DNA of 11,727 nucleotides from an uncultured Eubacterium sp. (GCA_948759685.1 CAQBGY010000076.1:1-11727); one strand, 5' to 3'. Shown: positions 1-7,380, numbered from the stretch's first letter. Numbers and translations: made by a program. Notes: a model not told the origin generated them from the sequence alone.

Positions 1-277
1 TTATAATTCTGTTAAAAAGTACATCATTCATATATATTGGAATTCTTGTAAATGCCTTACCATTCTCCATTCCACTCGCAGCAATTTCTTCCATTCTCTT
101 CATAACAGATTTTTCTTCGCTGCCGGCAATATCATATTTCCCATCCTCAATATATTGAACCTGCTGATTTATTCCTCCGTCAAATACCTTATTAAATACA
201 AAAGGCACTATCACGGCAATGAAAATCAACAAAACAATAGTTATCATTGCCATTATATTTTTCATTTCTGTTCTCAT
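1..277 (-). CDS. Single-pass membrane protein of unknown function, C-terminus cut off by the window edge
   Basis: I do not recognise this gene. The frame is open from an ATG at 275-277 to the left edge, giving 92 residues with no stop. The N-terminus reads MRTEMKNIMAMITIVLLIFI and forms one hydrophobic segment at about residues 8-28. The rest is a charged, probably extracytoplasmic part (about 29-92 visible) with an acidic/lysine-rich stretch at about 42-64. No lipobox cysteine follows the hydrophobic segment, so it looks like a signal anchor or an uncleaved signal peptide. A weak Shine-Dalgarno (AAGTGG) lies 8 bases upstream of the ATG. The start is 19 bases after the kinase stop codon, so it is probably the third gene of the response regulator/kinase operon. 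By position it could be an accessory or output protein of that system, but this is inference. An ATG at 294-296 is followed by a stop after four codons and was not used. Confidence 0.7.
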   Translation of the reverse strand, partial: MRTEMKNIMAMITIVLLIFIAVIVPFVFNKVFDGGINQQVQYIEDGKYDIAGSEEKSVMKRMEEIAASGMENGKAFTRIPIYMNDVLFNRII

Positions 278-296
278 TTTATTACCACTTTGTCAT

Positions 297-1703
297 TTAA
301 TTTTCTTTACAATGAAATGTAACGATTATTTCTGTTCCCTTTCCCAATTCACTATTGATCTTCCATGTCGCATTATGAATTGCCACAATCTTTTCACATA
401 ATGCCATTCCTATTCCTGCCCCTCCTTCTTTTCTGGCACGGGATTTATCAATCATATAGAAGGCCTCTGTTATTTTTTTTAGTTCAGACTGCTCCATACC
501 ACATCCATTATCTCTTATACTAACTGAATATGTATTCCCTCTCCTTTTTCCTTCCACCATAACAATACCATCTCCTGTAACAGCCTTTCTACTATTATCA
601 ATAATATTTGTAAACAGTGAAATCAACAGTTCCTGATTAGCATTAATCTTTGCATCTTCAATAGAACTTTTATAAATAATACCTTTCTTCTTTAGCAGCG
701 GAGCCATCATGTTTTTTACTGTCTTCATCAGCACTGCCATATGAATCTCATAAAAATCTATATTCTGCTTATCCATTGAAATCAAATCCATCATACTGTA
801 AGAAAGCTTTTCCAGCCTTTTTCCCTGCATAAAAATATAATTGGAATACTCTACAATATCCTTCTTTTCCAGTTCCATAGAACGTAACATATCTGAATAA
901 CCTACGATTGCCGTTAACGGTGTTTTCAGTTCATGCGCAAAACTTGCAGTAAAATCTTCCTTTTCTCTTGCAGCATCTTCTAATTGAATAATCTTATCCT
1001 CCAGATTATCTGCCATAACGTTAAAGTTCTTTGTCAATATTCCAATCTCGCCACCGTCTTTAACATCTGCTCTCATACTGTAATTCCCCATAGCCATATT
1101 TTTTGTAGTTCTGGTTAATTTTGCAAGAGGCTGTGCCATCCTCTTTGCTGTAAAATACGATAATATGGCTGATACAATCAACTGGGTAAAAAAGATACCC
1201 ATATACTGCCACTTCATATTATCTCTCTGCTCATAAACAAATTCTATATCCTTAACAATACTGACATAATATCGCTGAGAATCCACTTCGATAACATAAA
1301 CCGCCTCCAGACAATGCTTTCCTGATACATTGTCAATCACATAAGCTCCCTTGTTTTCCGTTAATCGTTCTCTGTTCACCGCAGTTTTAATGCCATTGCT
1401 TCCATATATCTTTTTATTCTTCTCATTATATAAAATTATTTGAAACTTTTCGTTTCCCATATTTTTTTCCAGCGATTTGACACTCTCAATAATGTATGTC
1501 TGGGTACTCCCCTCGTCTGATATATTTGCTTCAATCGTATTTTTTAATGTAAGCATCAACAATTTATTTTCACTTAACACTCTGTCTTTTTCACTATTCA
1601 GAGAATTCTTAAAGGATGCATACATTAATGTTCCGCCAAGTACCACATACATCGCAATAACAATACTAAGTATAGATAAAAAAATCTTCCAAAATATTTT
1701 CAT
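297..1703 (-). CDS. Membrane sensor histidine kinase (HAMP, HisKA, HATPase)
   Basis: This 468-residue kinase senses a signal outside or in the membrane and phosphorylates the adjacent response regulator. Two membrane segments at about residues 7-29 and 166-186 flank an extracytoplasmic sensor region of about 135 residues. A HAMP linker follows (about 187-240). The dimerisation/phosphoacceptor helix carries the H-box FAHELKTPLTAI with His257. The ATP-binding domain has the N-box (TNIIDNSRKA, Asn366 and Asn370), the G1 box (DNGCGM, Asp398), an F-box region (FYMIDKSR) and the G2 box (GAGIGMAL, about 428-435). All catalytic motifs look intact. The start ATG is two bases past the regulator's stop codon, and its Shine-Dalgarno (GAAGGG, 1710-1715) lies inside the end of the regulator, which points to coupled translation. 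The sensor region resembles no ligand-binding family I can name, so the signal is unknown. It is too large to be a BceS-type intramembrane-sensing kinase. Confidence 0.93.
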   Translation of the reverse strand: MKIFWKIFLSILSIVIAMYVVLGGTLMYASFKNSLNSEKDRVLSENKLLMLTLKNTIEANISDEGSTQTYIIESVKSLEKNMGNEKFQIILYNEKNKKIYGSNGIKTAVNRERLTENKGAYVIDNVSGKHCLEAVYVIEVDSQRYYVSIVKDIEFVYEQRDNMKWQYMGIFFTQLIVSAILSYFTAKRMAQPLAKLTRTTKNMAMGNYSMRADVKDGGEIGILTKNFNVMADNLEDKIIQLEDAAREKEDFTASFAHELKTPLTAIVGYSDMLRSMELEKKDIVEYSNYIFMQGKRLEKLSYSMMDLISMDKQNIDFYEIHMAVLMKTVKNMMAPLLKKKGIIYKSSIEDAKINANQELLISLFTNIIDNSRKAVTGDGIVMVEGKRRGNTYSVSIRDNGCGMEQSELKKITEAFYMIDKSRARKEGGAGIGMALCEKIVAIHNATWKINSELGKGTEIIVTFHCKEN

Positions 1704-1705
1704 TC

Positions 1706-2359
1706 TTATCCCTTCAATCTGTATCCGACTTTATATACAGACTCTATCTTTTCTTCCCATTTCAATTTTCTTCTGAGACGTTGAATATGAAGATCTACAG
1801 TTCTGCTGTTTCCCATATAATCGCTTTCCCATACATTTTCATAAATAACCTCTCTGTACAACGCAACATTCTTATTATTTAAGAGAAGAACAAGTAACTG
1901 AAACTCCTTTAGTGTCAAATCAATACAGTCATTCCCTTTCGTCACCTGCATAGAAGAAAGATTAATTGTGACATCATCCTCTATGATAATGTCCTTTGTT
2001 TTTTTGTATCTTCTAAGAACATTCTCTACCCGTGCCAGCATTTCTACAATTTCAAACGGTTTTGTAATATAATCATCTGCCCCGGATCTCAATCCCTTAA
2101 CCTTATCATTCGTTGTACCCATTGCAGTAATAAAAATAACAGGATATTCCATCGTTTTGGCATAATCAAGCAGTTCATAACCATCAATCTTAGGAAGCAT
2201 AATATCAAAAAGACACAAATCAAACTGCTTTTCATCCATTAATTTCGCTGCCTGTACACCATCATCTGCCACACTCACCAGATATCCCGCTTTTTCTAAA
2301 TTTATCTTAATCAAATTCTGAATTATTTCATCATCCTCTGCAACCAATATTTCTATCAT
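1706..2359 (-). CDS. OmpR/PhoB-family response regulator
   Basis: This 217-residue DNA-binding regulator is the partner of the kinase just downstream. The receiver domain (about residues 1-120) has the acidic pair Asp9/Asp10, the phosphoacceptor Asp52 in FDIMLPKIDG, Thr78 and Lys100 followed by Pro101. The C-terminal winged helix (about 127-217) has the OmpR-class pattern, with LTLKEFQLLVLLL, the recognition-helix region TVDLHIQRLRRKL, and the wing ending VYKVGYRLKG. The frame is open further upstream to a TTG at 2426-2428. The ATG at 2357-2359 is preferred because AAGGAG sits 7 bases upstream and because MIEILVAEDD is the canonical receiver N-terminus. The operon order is regulator, kinase, membrane protein. 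Its own gene or the exporter genes elsewhere in the window could be targets, but no operator repeat was recognised. Confidence 0.95.
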   Translation of the reverse strand: MIEILVAEDDEIIQNLIKINLEKAGYLVSVADDGVQAAKLMDEKQFDLCLFDIMLPKIDGYELLDYAKTMEYPVIFITAMGTTNDKVKGLRSGADDYITKPFEIVEMLARVENVLRRYKKTKDIIIEDDVTINLSSMQVTKGNDCIDLTLKEFQLLVLLLNNKNVALYREVIYENVWESDYMGNSRTVDLHIQRLRRKLKWEEKIESVYKVGYRLKG

Positions 2360-2366
2360 AAATAAA

Positions 2367-2372
2367 CTCCTT
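2367..2372 (-). promoter_or_regulatory. Ribosome binding site that fixes the regulator start
   Basis: On the minus strand AAGGAG stands 7 bases before the ATG at 2357-2359. It supports this start over the upstream in-frame TTG, which would add 23 residues that are not part of a receiver domain. Confidence 0.85.
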
Positions 2373-2400
2373 ACATAATTCCTGATAGCTCTATTTTGTA

Positions 2401-2428
2401 ACATTATTGTATCATTTTTGTATCTCAA
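2401..2428 (-). promoter_or_regulatory. Candidate promoter of the two-component operon
   Basis: On the minus strand, TTGAGA (2423-2428) is followed after 16 bases by TAATGT (2401-2406), a fair sigma-A-like pair. An overlapping TACAAT at 2406-2411 is a better -10 box but lies only 11 bases from TTGAGA. The site sits just downstream of the long inverted repeat and 41 bases before the regulator ATG, so the operon need not depend on read-through from asnS. Confidence 0.4.
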
Positions 2429-2554
2429 ATAATAGTAAAAATTCCGGTTTGTAGTGGTAGTGATATTTCACTGCTGGAAGCAAATATAAAGAGAATACAG
2501 GAACTTGAATTACTTGATTACATTTATAAAAGAAAACATAGAATTAATATCAAG

Positions 2555-2585
2555 TTAAGATTTGATTTTCAAAATCAAATCTTAA
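2555..2585. repeat. Perfect 15-bp palindrome, inner hairpin A
   Basis: Arms 2555-2569 and 2571-2585 are exact reverse complements around one central base (C2570). It is the first of two hairpins enclosed by the long inverted repeat. The A+T-rich stem would need a small unpaired loop at the tip. No T-run follows on either strand, so it is not a classical intrinsic terminator. Confidence 0.85.
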
Positions 2586-2631
2586 GACTTACCTGAGAAA
2601 AAATCATCAAGATTTTTTCGAAGATGAAGTC
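2586..2631. repeat. Inner hairpin B of the nested element
   Basis: GACTT (2586-2590) pairs with AAGTC (2627-2631). After an internal loop, GAAAAAATC (2597-2605) pairs with GATTTTTTC (2611-2619) around a 5-base loop. With hairpin A and the long outer stem this predicts a three-way junction, or a cloverleaf-like cruciform in DNA. Confidence 0.7.
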
Positions 2632-2744
2632 GGTACTTGAGATATTAATTCTATGTTTTCTTTTATAAATGTTCAAGTAATGAGGTGAATGTATTCTCTC
2701 TATATTTACTTCAGCAGGAAAGTCACTCCCCTATAACCCGGAAT

Positions 2745-4130
2745 TTATAATTCGCAATTGTTCACAGTTCTTGGAAATGGTATGACATCTCTGATATTTG
2801 CCATACCTGTAAGATACATAATCATTCTTTCAAACCCTAATCCAAATCCTGCGTGCTTTGCCGTACCATACTTTCTCAAATCCAGATAAAATTCATAATC
2901 TTTCTCATTTAACCCCAGTTCTTTCATACGTTCCCGTAACACTTCGAGATTTTCTTCCCTCTGGCTTCCACCGATAATTTCTCCAATTCCCGGCACTAAG
3001 CAATCCATAGCCGCCACTGTCTTTTCATCATCATTAAGTTTCATATAAAATGCCTTAATTTCTTTTGGATAGTCTGTAACAAAAACCGGACGCTTAAAAA
3101 TCTCTTCTGTCAAATACCTTTCATGCTCTGTCTGCAAGTCTGCTCCCCAGCTCACTTTATATTCAAACTTATCATTATGTTTTTCTAATATTTCAATTGC
3201 TTCTGTGTACGTTACACGCCCAAACTCAGAATTCATTACATGATTTAATCTGTCAAGCAGCCCTTTATCCACAAAAGAATTAAAGAAATTCATTTCTTCC
3301 GGAGCCTGTTTCAAAACATATTGAATAATAAACTTAATCATTGCCTCTGCGAGTTCCATATCATCCATTAAATCCGCAAACGCAATCTCCGGCTCAATCA
3401 TCCAGAATTCCGCTGCATGTCTTGTAGTGTTAGAATTTTCCGCTCTAAATGTAGGACCAAAAGTATATATCTTTTTAAAAGCCATGGCATATGTTTCACC
3501 ATTTAACTGCCCGGATACCGTAAGATTGGTTGGTTTACTGAAAAAATCCTTCCCAAAATCAACATCCCCCTCTGCTGTCTTAGGTATTTCACTAAGGTCC
3601 ATAGTGGTTACCTGAAACATCTCTCCTGCTCCTTCACAATCACTTCCCGTAATCAATGGCGTGTGCACATACACAAATCCCTGCTCCTGAAAAAATTTGT
3701 GAATCGCATAAGCACACAACGAACGCACCCGAAACACTGCCTGAAAGGTATTTGTTCTTGGTCTTAAATGAGAAATAGTTCTCAGATATTCAAAAGAATG
3801 GCGTTTTTTCTGTAATGGATAATCCGGTGTGCTTTCTCCCTCTATCTCCACTTTCAAAGCCTGTATCTCAAAAGGCTGTTTTGCATTCGGTGTAGCAACC
3901 AGAGTTCCAGTAACAATCAATGCCGCTCCAATATTCATCTTTGAAATTTGCGTAAAATTTTCCATTTCATTATTATAAACAATCTGTATCGGTTGAAAAT
4001 AAGTTCCGTCATTTAAAACAATAAATCCAAAAGTCTTTGAATCTCTGATACTGCGAATCCATCCGCCGACACTTACTTCCTTATTTAAATACTTTTCTGT
4101 ATTCTGAAACAACTCTCTAATCTCAATCAT
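2745..4130 (-). CDS. asnS: Asparaginyl-tRNA synthetase
   Basis: A class IIb aminoacyl-tRNA synthetase that charges tRNA-Asn with asparagine in the cytoplasm. The 461 residues match the usual bacterial AsnRS length. An OB-fold anticodon-binding domain fills about residues 1-105, including [20 protein letters not shown]. The linker HLRPRT (121-126) is typical of the AsnRS/AspRS group. Class II motif 2 is at about 228-248 ([20 protein letters not shown]), where the RHAAEFWM wording favours AsnRS over AspRS. Motif 3 is at about 428-455, with GLGFERM and Arg435. The protein ends soon after PFPRT, as in the family. The ATG start has AAAGGA 10 bases upstream. It is divergent from the NSS transporter, and its stop codon overlaps the tip of the long inverted repeat. 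No T-box leader fits in the short 5' region. Confidence 0.97.
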   Translation of the reverse strand: MIEIRELFQNTEKYLNKEVSVGGWIRSIRDSKTFGFIVLNDGTYFQPIQIVYNNEMENFTQISKMNIGAALIVTGTLVATPNAKQPFEIQALKVEIEGESTPDYPLQKKRHSFEYLRTISHLRPRTNTFQAVFRVRSLCAYAIHKFFQEQGFVYVHTPLITGSDCEGAGEMFQVTTMDLSEIPKTAEGDVDFGKDFFSKPTNLTVSGQLNGETYAMAFKKIYTFGPTFRAENSNTTRHAAEFWMIEPEIAFADLMDDMELAEAMIKFIIQYVLKQAPEEMNFFNSFVDKGLLDRLNHVMNSEFGRVTYTEAIEILEKHNDKFEYKVSWGADLQTEHERYLTEEIFKRPVFVTDYPKEIKAFYMKLNDDEKTVAAMDCLVPGIGEIIGGSQREENLEVLRERMKELGLNEKDYEFYLDLRKYGTAKHAGFGLGFERMIMYLTGMANIRDVIPFPRTVNNCEL

Positions 4131-4197
4131 ATAATACCATTCCTTTCTTTTTTCTGTATATTATTTATAACCAAATATCTTTATTTATCACATTTCA

Positions 4198-4226
4198 ATC
4201 ATACCCGATTTTGATTTTTAAGTAAA
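4198..4226 (-). promoter_or_regulatory. Candidate asnS promoter
   Basis: On the minus strand, TTTACT (4221-4226) is followed after exactly 17 bases by TATGAT (4198-4203), a good sigma-A-like pair. Transcription would start near 4191, giving a leader of about 60 bases. That is too short for a T-box riboswitch. Confidence 0.55.
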
Positions 4227-4300
4227 CACATCCTTTATTTCATTTTATAAACCTTTATACTTAATTTTATTTTGATGTTTCTTTTCTTTATTAGATATTG

Positions 4301-4306
4301 TATAAT
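4301..4306 (+). promoter_or_regulatory. Candidate -10 box of the NSS transporter gene
   Basis: A perfect TATAAT lies 42 bases before the transporter ATG. At normal spacing (16-18 bases upstream) there is no good -35 hexamer; TTGATG at 4272-4277 is too far, with a 23-base spacer. An activator or a relaxed -35 would be needed. The call rests on the -10 box and its position. Confidence 0.45.
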
Positions 4307-4335
4307 TCATACATAATTATTCTTAACGATAACAT

Positions 4336-4340
4336 GGAGG
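4336..4340 (+). promoter_or_regulatory. Ribosome binding site that fixes the NSS transporter start
   Basis: GGAGG lies 8 bases before the ATG at 4349-4351. The frame is open upstream to a TTG at 4298-4300, but that codon overlaps the candidate -10 box and would add 17 residues before the conserved N-terminus. Confidence 0.85.
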
Positions 4341-4348
4341 TAACTATT

Positions 4349-5704
4349 ATGGAAAAGAGAGGTAACTTCTCAAACAAAATAGGGTTTGTACTGGCTGCCG
4401 CCGGTTCTGCCGTTGGTTTAGGAAACATTTGGAGATTTCCTTATCTGGCTGCCCAATATGGAGGGGGAACATTTTTATTAATTTATTTAATTTTAGCTGT
4501 CACATTCGGTTTTTCACTGATGATTGCTGAAATTGCCATTGGTAGAAAAACAGGATTAAGTGCCATCGGAGCATTTAAAGCATTAGACAAACGTTTTAGT
4601 TTTGTAGGCGTATTAGCAGCTGTTATTCCTATCATTATTTTCCCATATTATTCAGTAATCGGAGGATGGGTTATTAAGTATTTTGTAGCATTTATAAGTG
4701 GTAATGCGGCTGCTTCTGCTAGTGATGATTATTTCAGTACATTTATCTCCGGCACTTACGAACCTTTAGGCTGGTTTTTCCTGTTTATGGCATTAACTGC
4801 CCTTGTCGTATGGTTCGGAGTTGAAAAAGGTATTGAAAAAGTCAGCAAGATTATGATGCCGCTTTTAGTTGTACTGACACTCTTTATTGCTATCTATGGT
4901 CTTACTGTAGACGGTGCAATGAAAGGTCTTGTTTACTACTTAAAACCACACATGGCTGACGTATCCGTTAAAACAATTCTGGCTGCCATGGGACAATTAT
5001 TCTATTCAATGTCCTTAGCAATGGGTATTATGATTACATATGGATCTTATATGAAAAAGAAAGATAATCTGGAAAGTTCCGTAAGACAGATTGAGATTTT
5101 CGATACAGCAATTGCTTTTCTTGCAGGATTAATGATTATACCGGCAGTATTTGCTTTTTCCGGCGGAGATCAATCAGCTCTTTCTCAAGGTCCGGGGTTA
5201 ATGTTTGTAACATTACCTAAAGTTTTCAACAGCATGAAAATAGGCACAGTTGTGGGAACTGTTTTCTTCGTTCTCGTATTCTTTGCCGCTTTAACATCGG
5301 CAATCTCACTGATGGAAACTATTGTTTCAATCTTCCGTGACAAATTCAAATGGAGCAGACATGTAGCCTGCGGCGTTGTTTTCGCTTTTTCACTGCTTCT
5401 TGGAATACCATCCAGTTTAGGATTTGGTCCACTTTCATTTATTTCATGGATGGGAATGTCTGTACTCGATATTATGGACTTTATCAGTAACAGCGTACTG
5501 ATGCCAATTTGTGCATTGTTTACATGTATCTTTGTCGGATTTATTATTAAACCACAGACCATTATTGACGAAGCAACACATGGTGGTGCTAAATTTAAAT
5601 CTAAAAATATGTTTGTAGTTATGATTAAATATATTGCTCCTATATTCTTAATTTTAATCTTAGTAAGTTCCATCGCAAACGCTTTAGGAATTATTAAATT
5701 ATAA
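4349..5704 (+). CDS. Sodium-dependent amino-acid transporter, NSS/SNF family (MhsT/LeuT type)
   Basis: This 451-residue membrane protein imports an amino acid together with Na+. The N-terminus has the family signature: NKIGFVLAAAGSAVGLGNIW (9-28) followed by RFPYLAAQYGGG, whose unwound segment in TM1 binds substrate and sodium (Asn26 and Arg29 match conserved family positions). The broken TM6 appears as GQLFYSMSLAMGIMITYGSY (215-234), and the TM8 sodium-site motif as LTSAIS (315-320). I count 11 membrane segments, with the last at about 423-445, as in the MhsT branch rather than the 12 of LeuT. The substrate cannot be read with confidence; hydrophobic or aromatic amino acids are the usual range for bacterial members. 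It is the only plus-strand gene in the window. It is divergent from asnS and convergent with a second Na+:amino-acid symporter, from which it is separated by a long inverted repeat. Confidence 0.95.
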   Translation: MEKRGNFSNKIGFVLAAAGSAVGLGNIWRFPYLAAQYGGGTFLLIYLILAVTFGFSLMIAEIAIGRKTGLSAIGAFKALDKRFSFVGVLAAVIPIIIFPYYSVIGGWVIKYFVAFISGNAAASASDDYFSTFISGTYEPLGWFFLFMALTALVVWFGVEKGIEKVSKIMMPLLVVLTLFIAIYGLTVDGAMKGLVYYLKPHMADVSVKTILAAMGQLFYSMSLAMGIMITYGSYMKKKDNLESSVRQIEIFDTAIAFLAGLMIIPAVFAFSGGDQSALSQGPGLMFVTLPKVFNSMKIGTVVGTVFFVLVFFAALTSAISLMETIVSIFRDKFKWSRHVACGVVFAFSLLLGIPSSLGFGPLSFISWMGMSVLDIMDFISNSVLMPICALFTCIFVGFIIKPQTIIDEATHGGAKFKSKNMFVVMIKYIAPIFLILILVSSIANALGIIKL

Positions 5705-5712
5705 AAAGCAAA

Positions 5713-5896
5713 ATGTTCTATTGTATTGTTTAGAACTTATACATGGCAGAAAATACACGATACAATTTGAAAACTTCATAATTTAAATATTTGTGTTGAC
5801 AAAAAGAAGTAACAAATAAATTAAATTATTCAATGTTTTCAAATTGTATCGTGTATTCTCTGCCCTATATAACTTTAAAAATTAATAATAAAACAT
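5713..5896. repeat. Long imperfect inverted repeat filling the gap between two convergent transporter genes
   Basis: The core arms 5745-5774 and 5835-5864 are 30 bases each and match as reverse complements at 29 positions. Inside them, 5775-5794 and about 5811-5834 still pair with a few gaps. That leaves a loop of roughly 16 bases (about 5795-5810). Outside the core, similarity continues more weakly (about 70 percent by eye) to ATGTT at 5713-5717 and AACAT at 5892-5896. The palindrome therefore nearly spans the gap from one stop codon to the other. It could act as a bidirectional terminator or 3'-end stabiliser for both convergent genes. It could also be a decayed palindromic mobile element. 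No T-run follows either arm as in a standard intrinsic terminator. Confidence 0.88.
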
Positions 5897-5903
5897 CTCA
5901 TGC

Positions 5904-7319
5904 TTATTTTTTGTTAAGTCGGTTTGCCTTTTTCTCCTTCTCCAAGATTGGCTGAAATCGTTCTACTTCTTTTGCTATCACTTTGCTCATCGCCAAAAGA
6001 CAGATGAGATTGGGTATTGCCATCAGTGCATTTGCAATATCTGAAAAGTTCCATACAATCTGCAATGTTGTTGTTGCCCCCACAAATACAATGAGCGAGA
6101 AGAATATTCTATAAATCATGTTGTATTTATATGTACCAAATATGTATTCAAAAGCTTTTTCACCATGATACTCCCATCCTAAAATTGTAGAAAATGCAAA
6201 CAATGTTATACCTATCGTTACTAAAACAGCTCCTACATCTCCTAATGCCGACTGAAAGGCAAGAATCGTCAATGCCGCTCCCTGTATTAGTTTTCCGTCT
6301 GCTCCTACCGTTCCTAGTACGCCGGAAGATGCAATACAAAGACCTGTAACTGTACATACTACAATCGTATCCCAGAATGTACCTGTCATATTAATATATC
6401 CCTGACGAACCGGGTCGTCTGTAGTGGCTGCCGCCGCTGTAATAGCAGCTGACCCCATCCCTGCTTCATTAGAAAAAACACCACGTGCAACGCCAAACCT
6501 TATGGCATTCATAACACTGATTGTCATTGTCCCCGTCACACCACCTGCAACAGATTCCGGTGCAAATGCCATTTTAAAAATCATAACAATACCGGATGGA
6601 AGATTATGTATATTGACAAATATTACACTGACTCCTGCAAAAACATAGAAAATTGCCATAATGGGAACTACGACAGATGATACCTTGGAAATAGACTGAA
6701 TACCTCCCACAATTATTATTAATACTAGTATTGTCAGCACTAACCCTACAATTTTTTCATTGAAATAAAATGTACTTTTCAACGATTCTACAATAGAATT
6801 TGCCTGTGTCATATTGCCAATTCCAAAGGATGCCATGACCGCAGACACTGCAAAAAACATTCCAAGTACTGCTCCTGCCTTTTTGTTCTTAAACCCTCTT
6901 TTCATGGTGTACATCGGTCCACCGGCCATTTCACCCTTTTCATTTACTTCCCTATATTTGCTGGCAAGCATGCATTCACTAAACTTAGAAGACATTCCAA
7001 AACACGCTGACAACCACATCCACACCAATGCTCCGGGCCCGCCTGCTGCCATAGCTGTGGCAACACCTACAATATTACCTGTTCCGATTGTTGCGGCAAG
7101 CGCTGTTGTCAATGCAGAAAAAGATGAAACATCACCATGGCCTCTTTGGGTGCTTCTTGCTTCTTTACTCAATGTACTCTTTAATGCATAGCCTAAATTT
7201 CTCCAAGGTCTGAATTTCAACCTGAATGTCAAAAACACACCTGTTCCAACCAGAAGTACCAACATTACAGGTCCCCAGACAAAATCATCAACAGCCGAAA
7301 TAATTTCTGAAAAACTCAT
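5904..7319 (-). CDS. Alanine/glycine:cation symporter (AGCS family)
   Basis: This 471-residue membrane protein belongs to the AGCS (DagA/AlsT-like) family, which imports small neutral amino acids such as alanine or glycine with Na+ (or H+). The sequence shows the family landmarks in order: a start with VWGPVMLVLLVGTGVFLTFR (14-33), ALAATIGTGNIVGVATA (73-89), GPGALVWMWLSA (94-105), KYREV and GGPMYTM (121-139), FGIGNMTQANS (165-175), and GVFSNEAGMGSAAI (280-293). The C-terminus is a basic cytoplasmic tail (about 450-471). Length is normal and nothing is missing. The ATG has AAGGG 8 bases upstream. It begins 61 bases after the exporter permease on the same strand, without a convincing terminator or promoter between them, so partial co-transcription is possible. 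Exact substrate preference within the family is not readable by eye. Confidence 0.95.
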   Translation of the reverse strand: MSFSEIISAVDDFVWGPVMLVLLVGTGVFLTFRLKFRPWRNLGYALKSTLSKEARSTQRGHGDVSSFSALTTALAATIGTGNIVGVATAMAAGGPGALVWMWLSACFGMSSKFSECMLASKYREVNEKGEMAGGPMYTMKRGFKNKKAGAVLGMFFAVSAVMASFGIGNMTQANSIVESLKSTFYFNEKIVGLVLTILVLIIIVGGIQSISKVSSVVVPIMAIFYVFAGVSVIFVNIHNLPSGIVMIFKMAFAPESVAGGVTGTMTISVMNAIRFGVARGVFSNEAGMGSAAITAAAATTDDPVRQGYINMTGTFWDTIVVCTVTGLCIASSGVLGTVGADGKLIQGAALTILAFQSALGDVGAVLVTIGITLFAFSTILGWEYHGEKAFEYIFGTYKYNMIYRIFFSLIVFVGATTTLQIVWNFSDIANALMAIPNLICLLAMSKVIAKEVERFQPILEKEKKANRLNKK

Positions 7320-7380
7320 ATAAATTTTCCCTTTTTAATATATCTTATTGCCATGATGATGGAATCATTAACGCTTTTTA

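Larger units (their letters stand above)
2439..2746. repeat. Long imperfect inverted repeat (about 308 bp) with nested hairpins, filling the asnS-regulator gap
   Basis: The left arm (about 2439-2555) and right arm (about 2635-2746) are reverse complements with scattered mismatches and small bulges. The ends pair as AAATTCCGG (2439-2447) with CCGGAATTT (2738-2746). Then 2481-2498 pairs with 2691-2708 (16 of 18 positions), 2509-2517 with 2673-2681 (9 of 9), and 2520-2550 with 2642-2672 (a perfect 31 bp). CAAGT at 2551-2555 pairs with ACTTG at 2635-2639 at the base of the centre, which holds two more hairpins. The right end overlaps the asnS stop codon. I see no coding frame and no clear target-site duplication. 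It could be a MITE-like palindromic element, a relic of an insertion, or a structured RNA/terminator at the end of the asnS transcript. The palindrome is directly visible; its role is not. Confidence 0.9.

Noticed and set aside
219..401. 60-codon plus-strand frame at the left end
   Set aside because: It runs antisense across the end of the kinase and the start of the partial membrane gene. Its hydrophobicity is explained by reading the membrane segment region backwards, and no start signals support it.
1477..1776. 99-codon plus-strand frame over the kinase start
   Set aside because: It is antisense to the kinase and regulator genes, which have clear motifs and ribosome binding sites, and has none itself.
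2439..2746. First inverted repeat as an ordinary intrinsic terminator for asnS
   Set aside because: The arms are over 100 bases with nested hairpins, and there is no run of T residues directly after the stem as such terminators require. It may still stop or trim transcripts, but not as the standard type.
5185..5673. 162-codon open frame on the minus strand
   Set aside because: It lies wholly inside the NSS transporter gene on the opposite strand, has no ribosome binding site and no recognisable domain. The transporter frame has full family motifs, so this is a shadow.
5796..5801. Perfect TTGACA in the loop of the second inverted repeat, as a possible promoter
   Set aside because: No acceptable -10 box lies 16-18 bases downstream on the plus strand (AATTAA at 17), and no gene follows before the convergent symporter.
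6814..7191. 125-codon open frame on the plus strand
   Set aside because: It is antisense to the conserved N-terminal half of the AGCS gene and is rich in Pro/Ala/Thr, as expected from reading such a gene backwards.
7356..7368. Small inverted repeat ATGAT-GGA-ATCAT between permease and symporter
   Set aside because: The stem is only 5 bp, A+T-rich and has no T-run in the transcription direction, so it is not a credible terminator.
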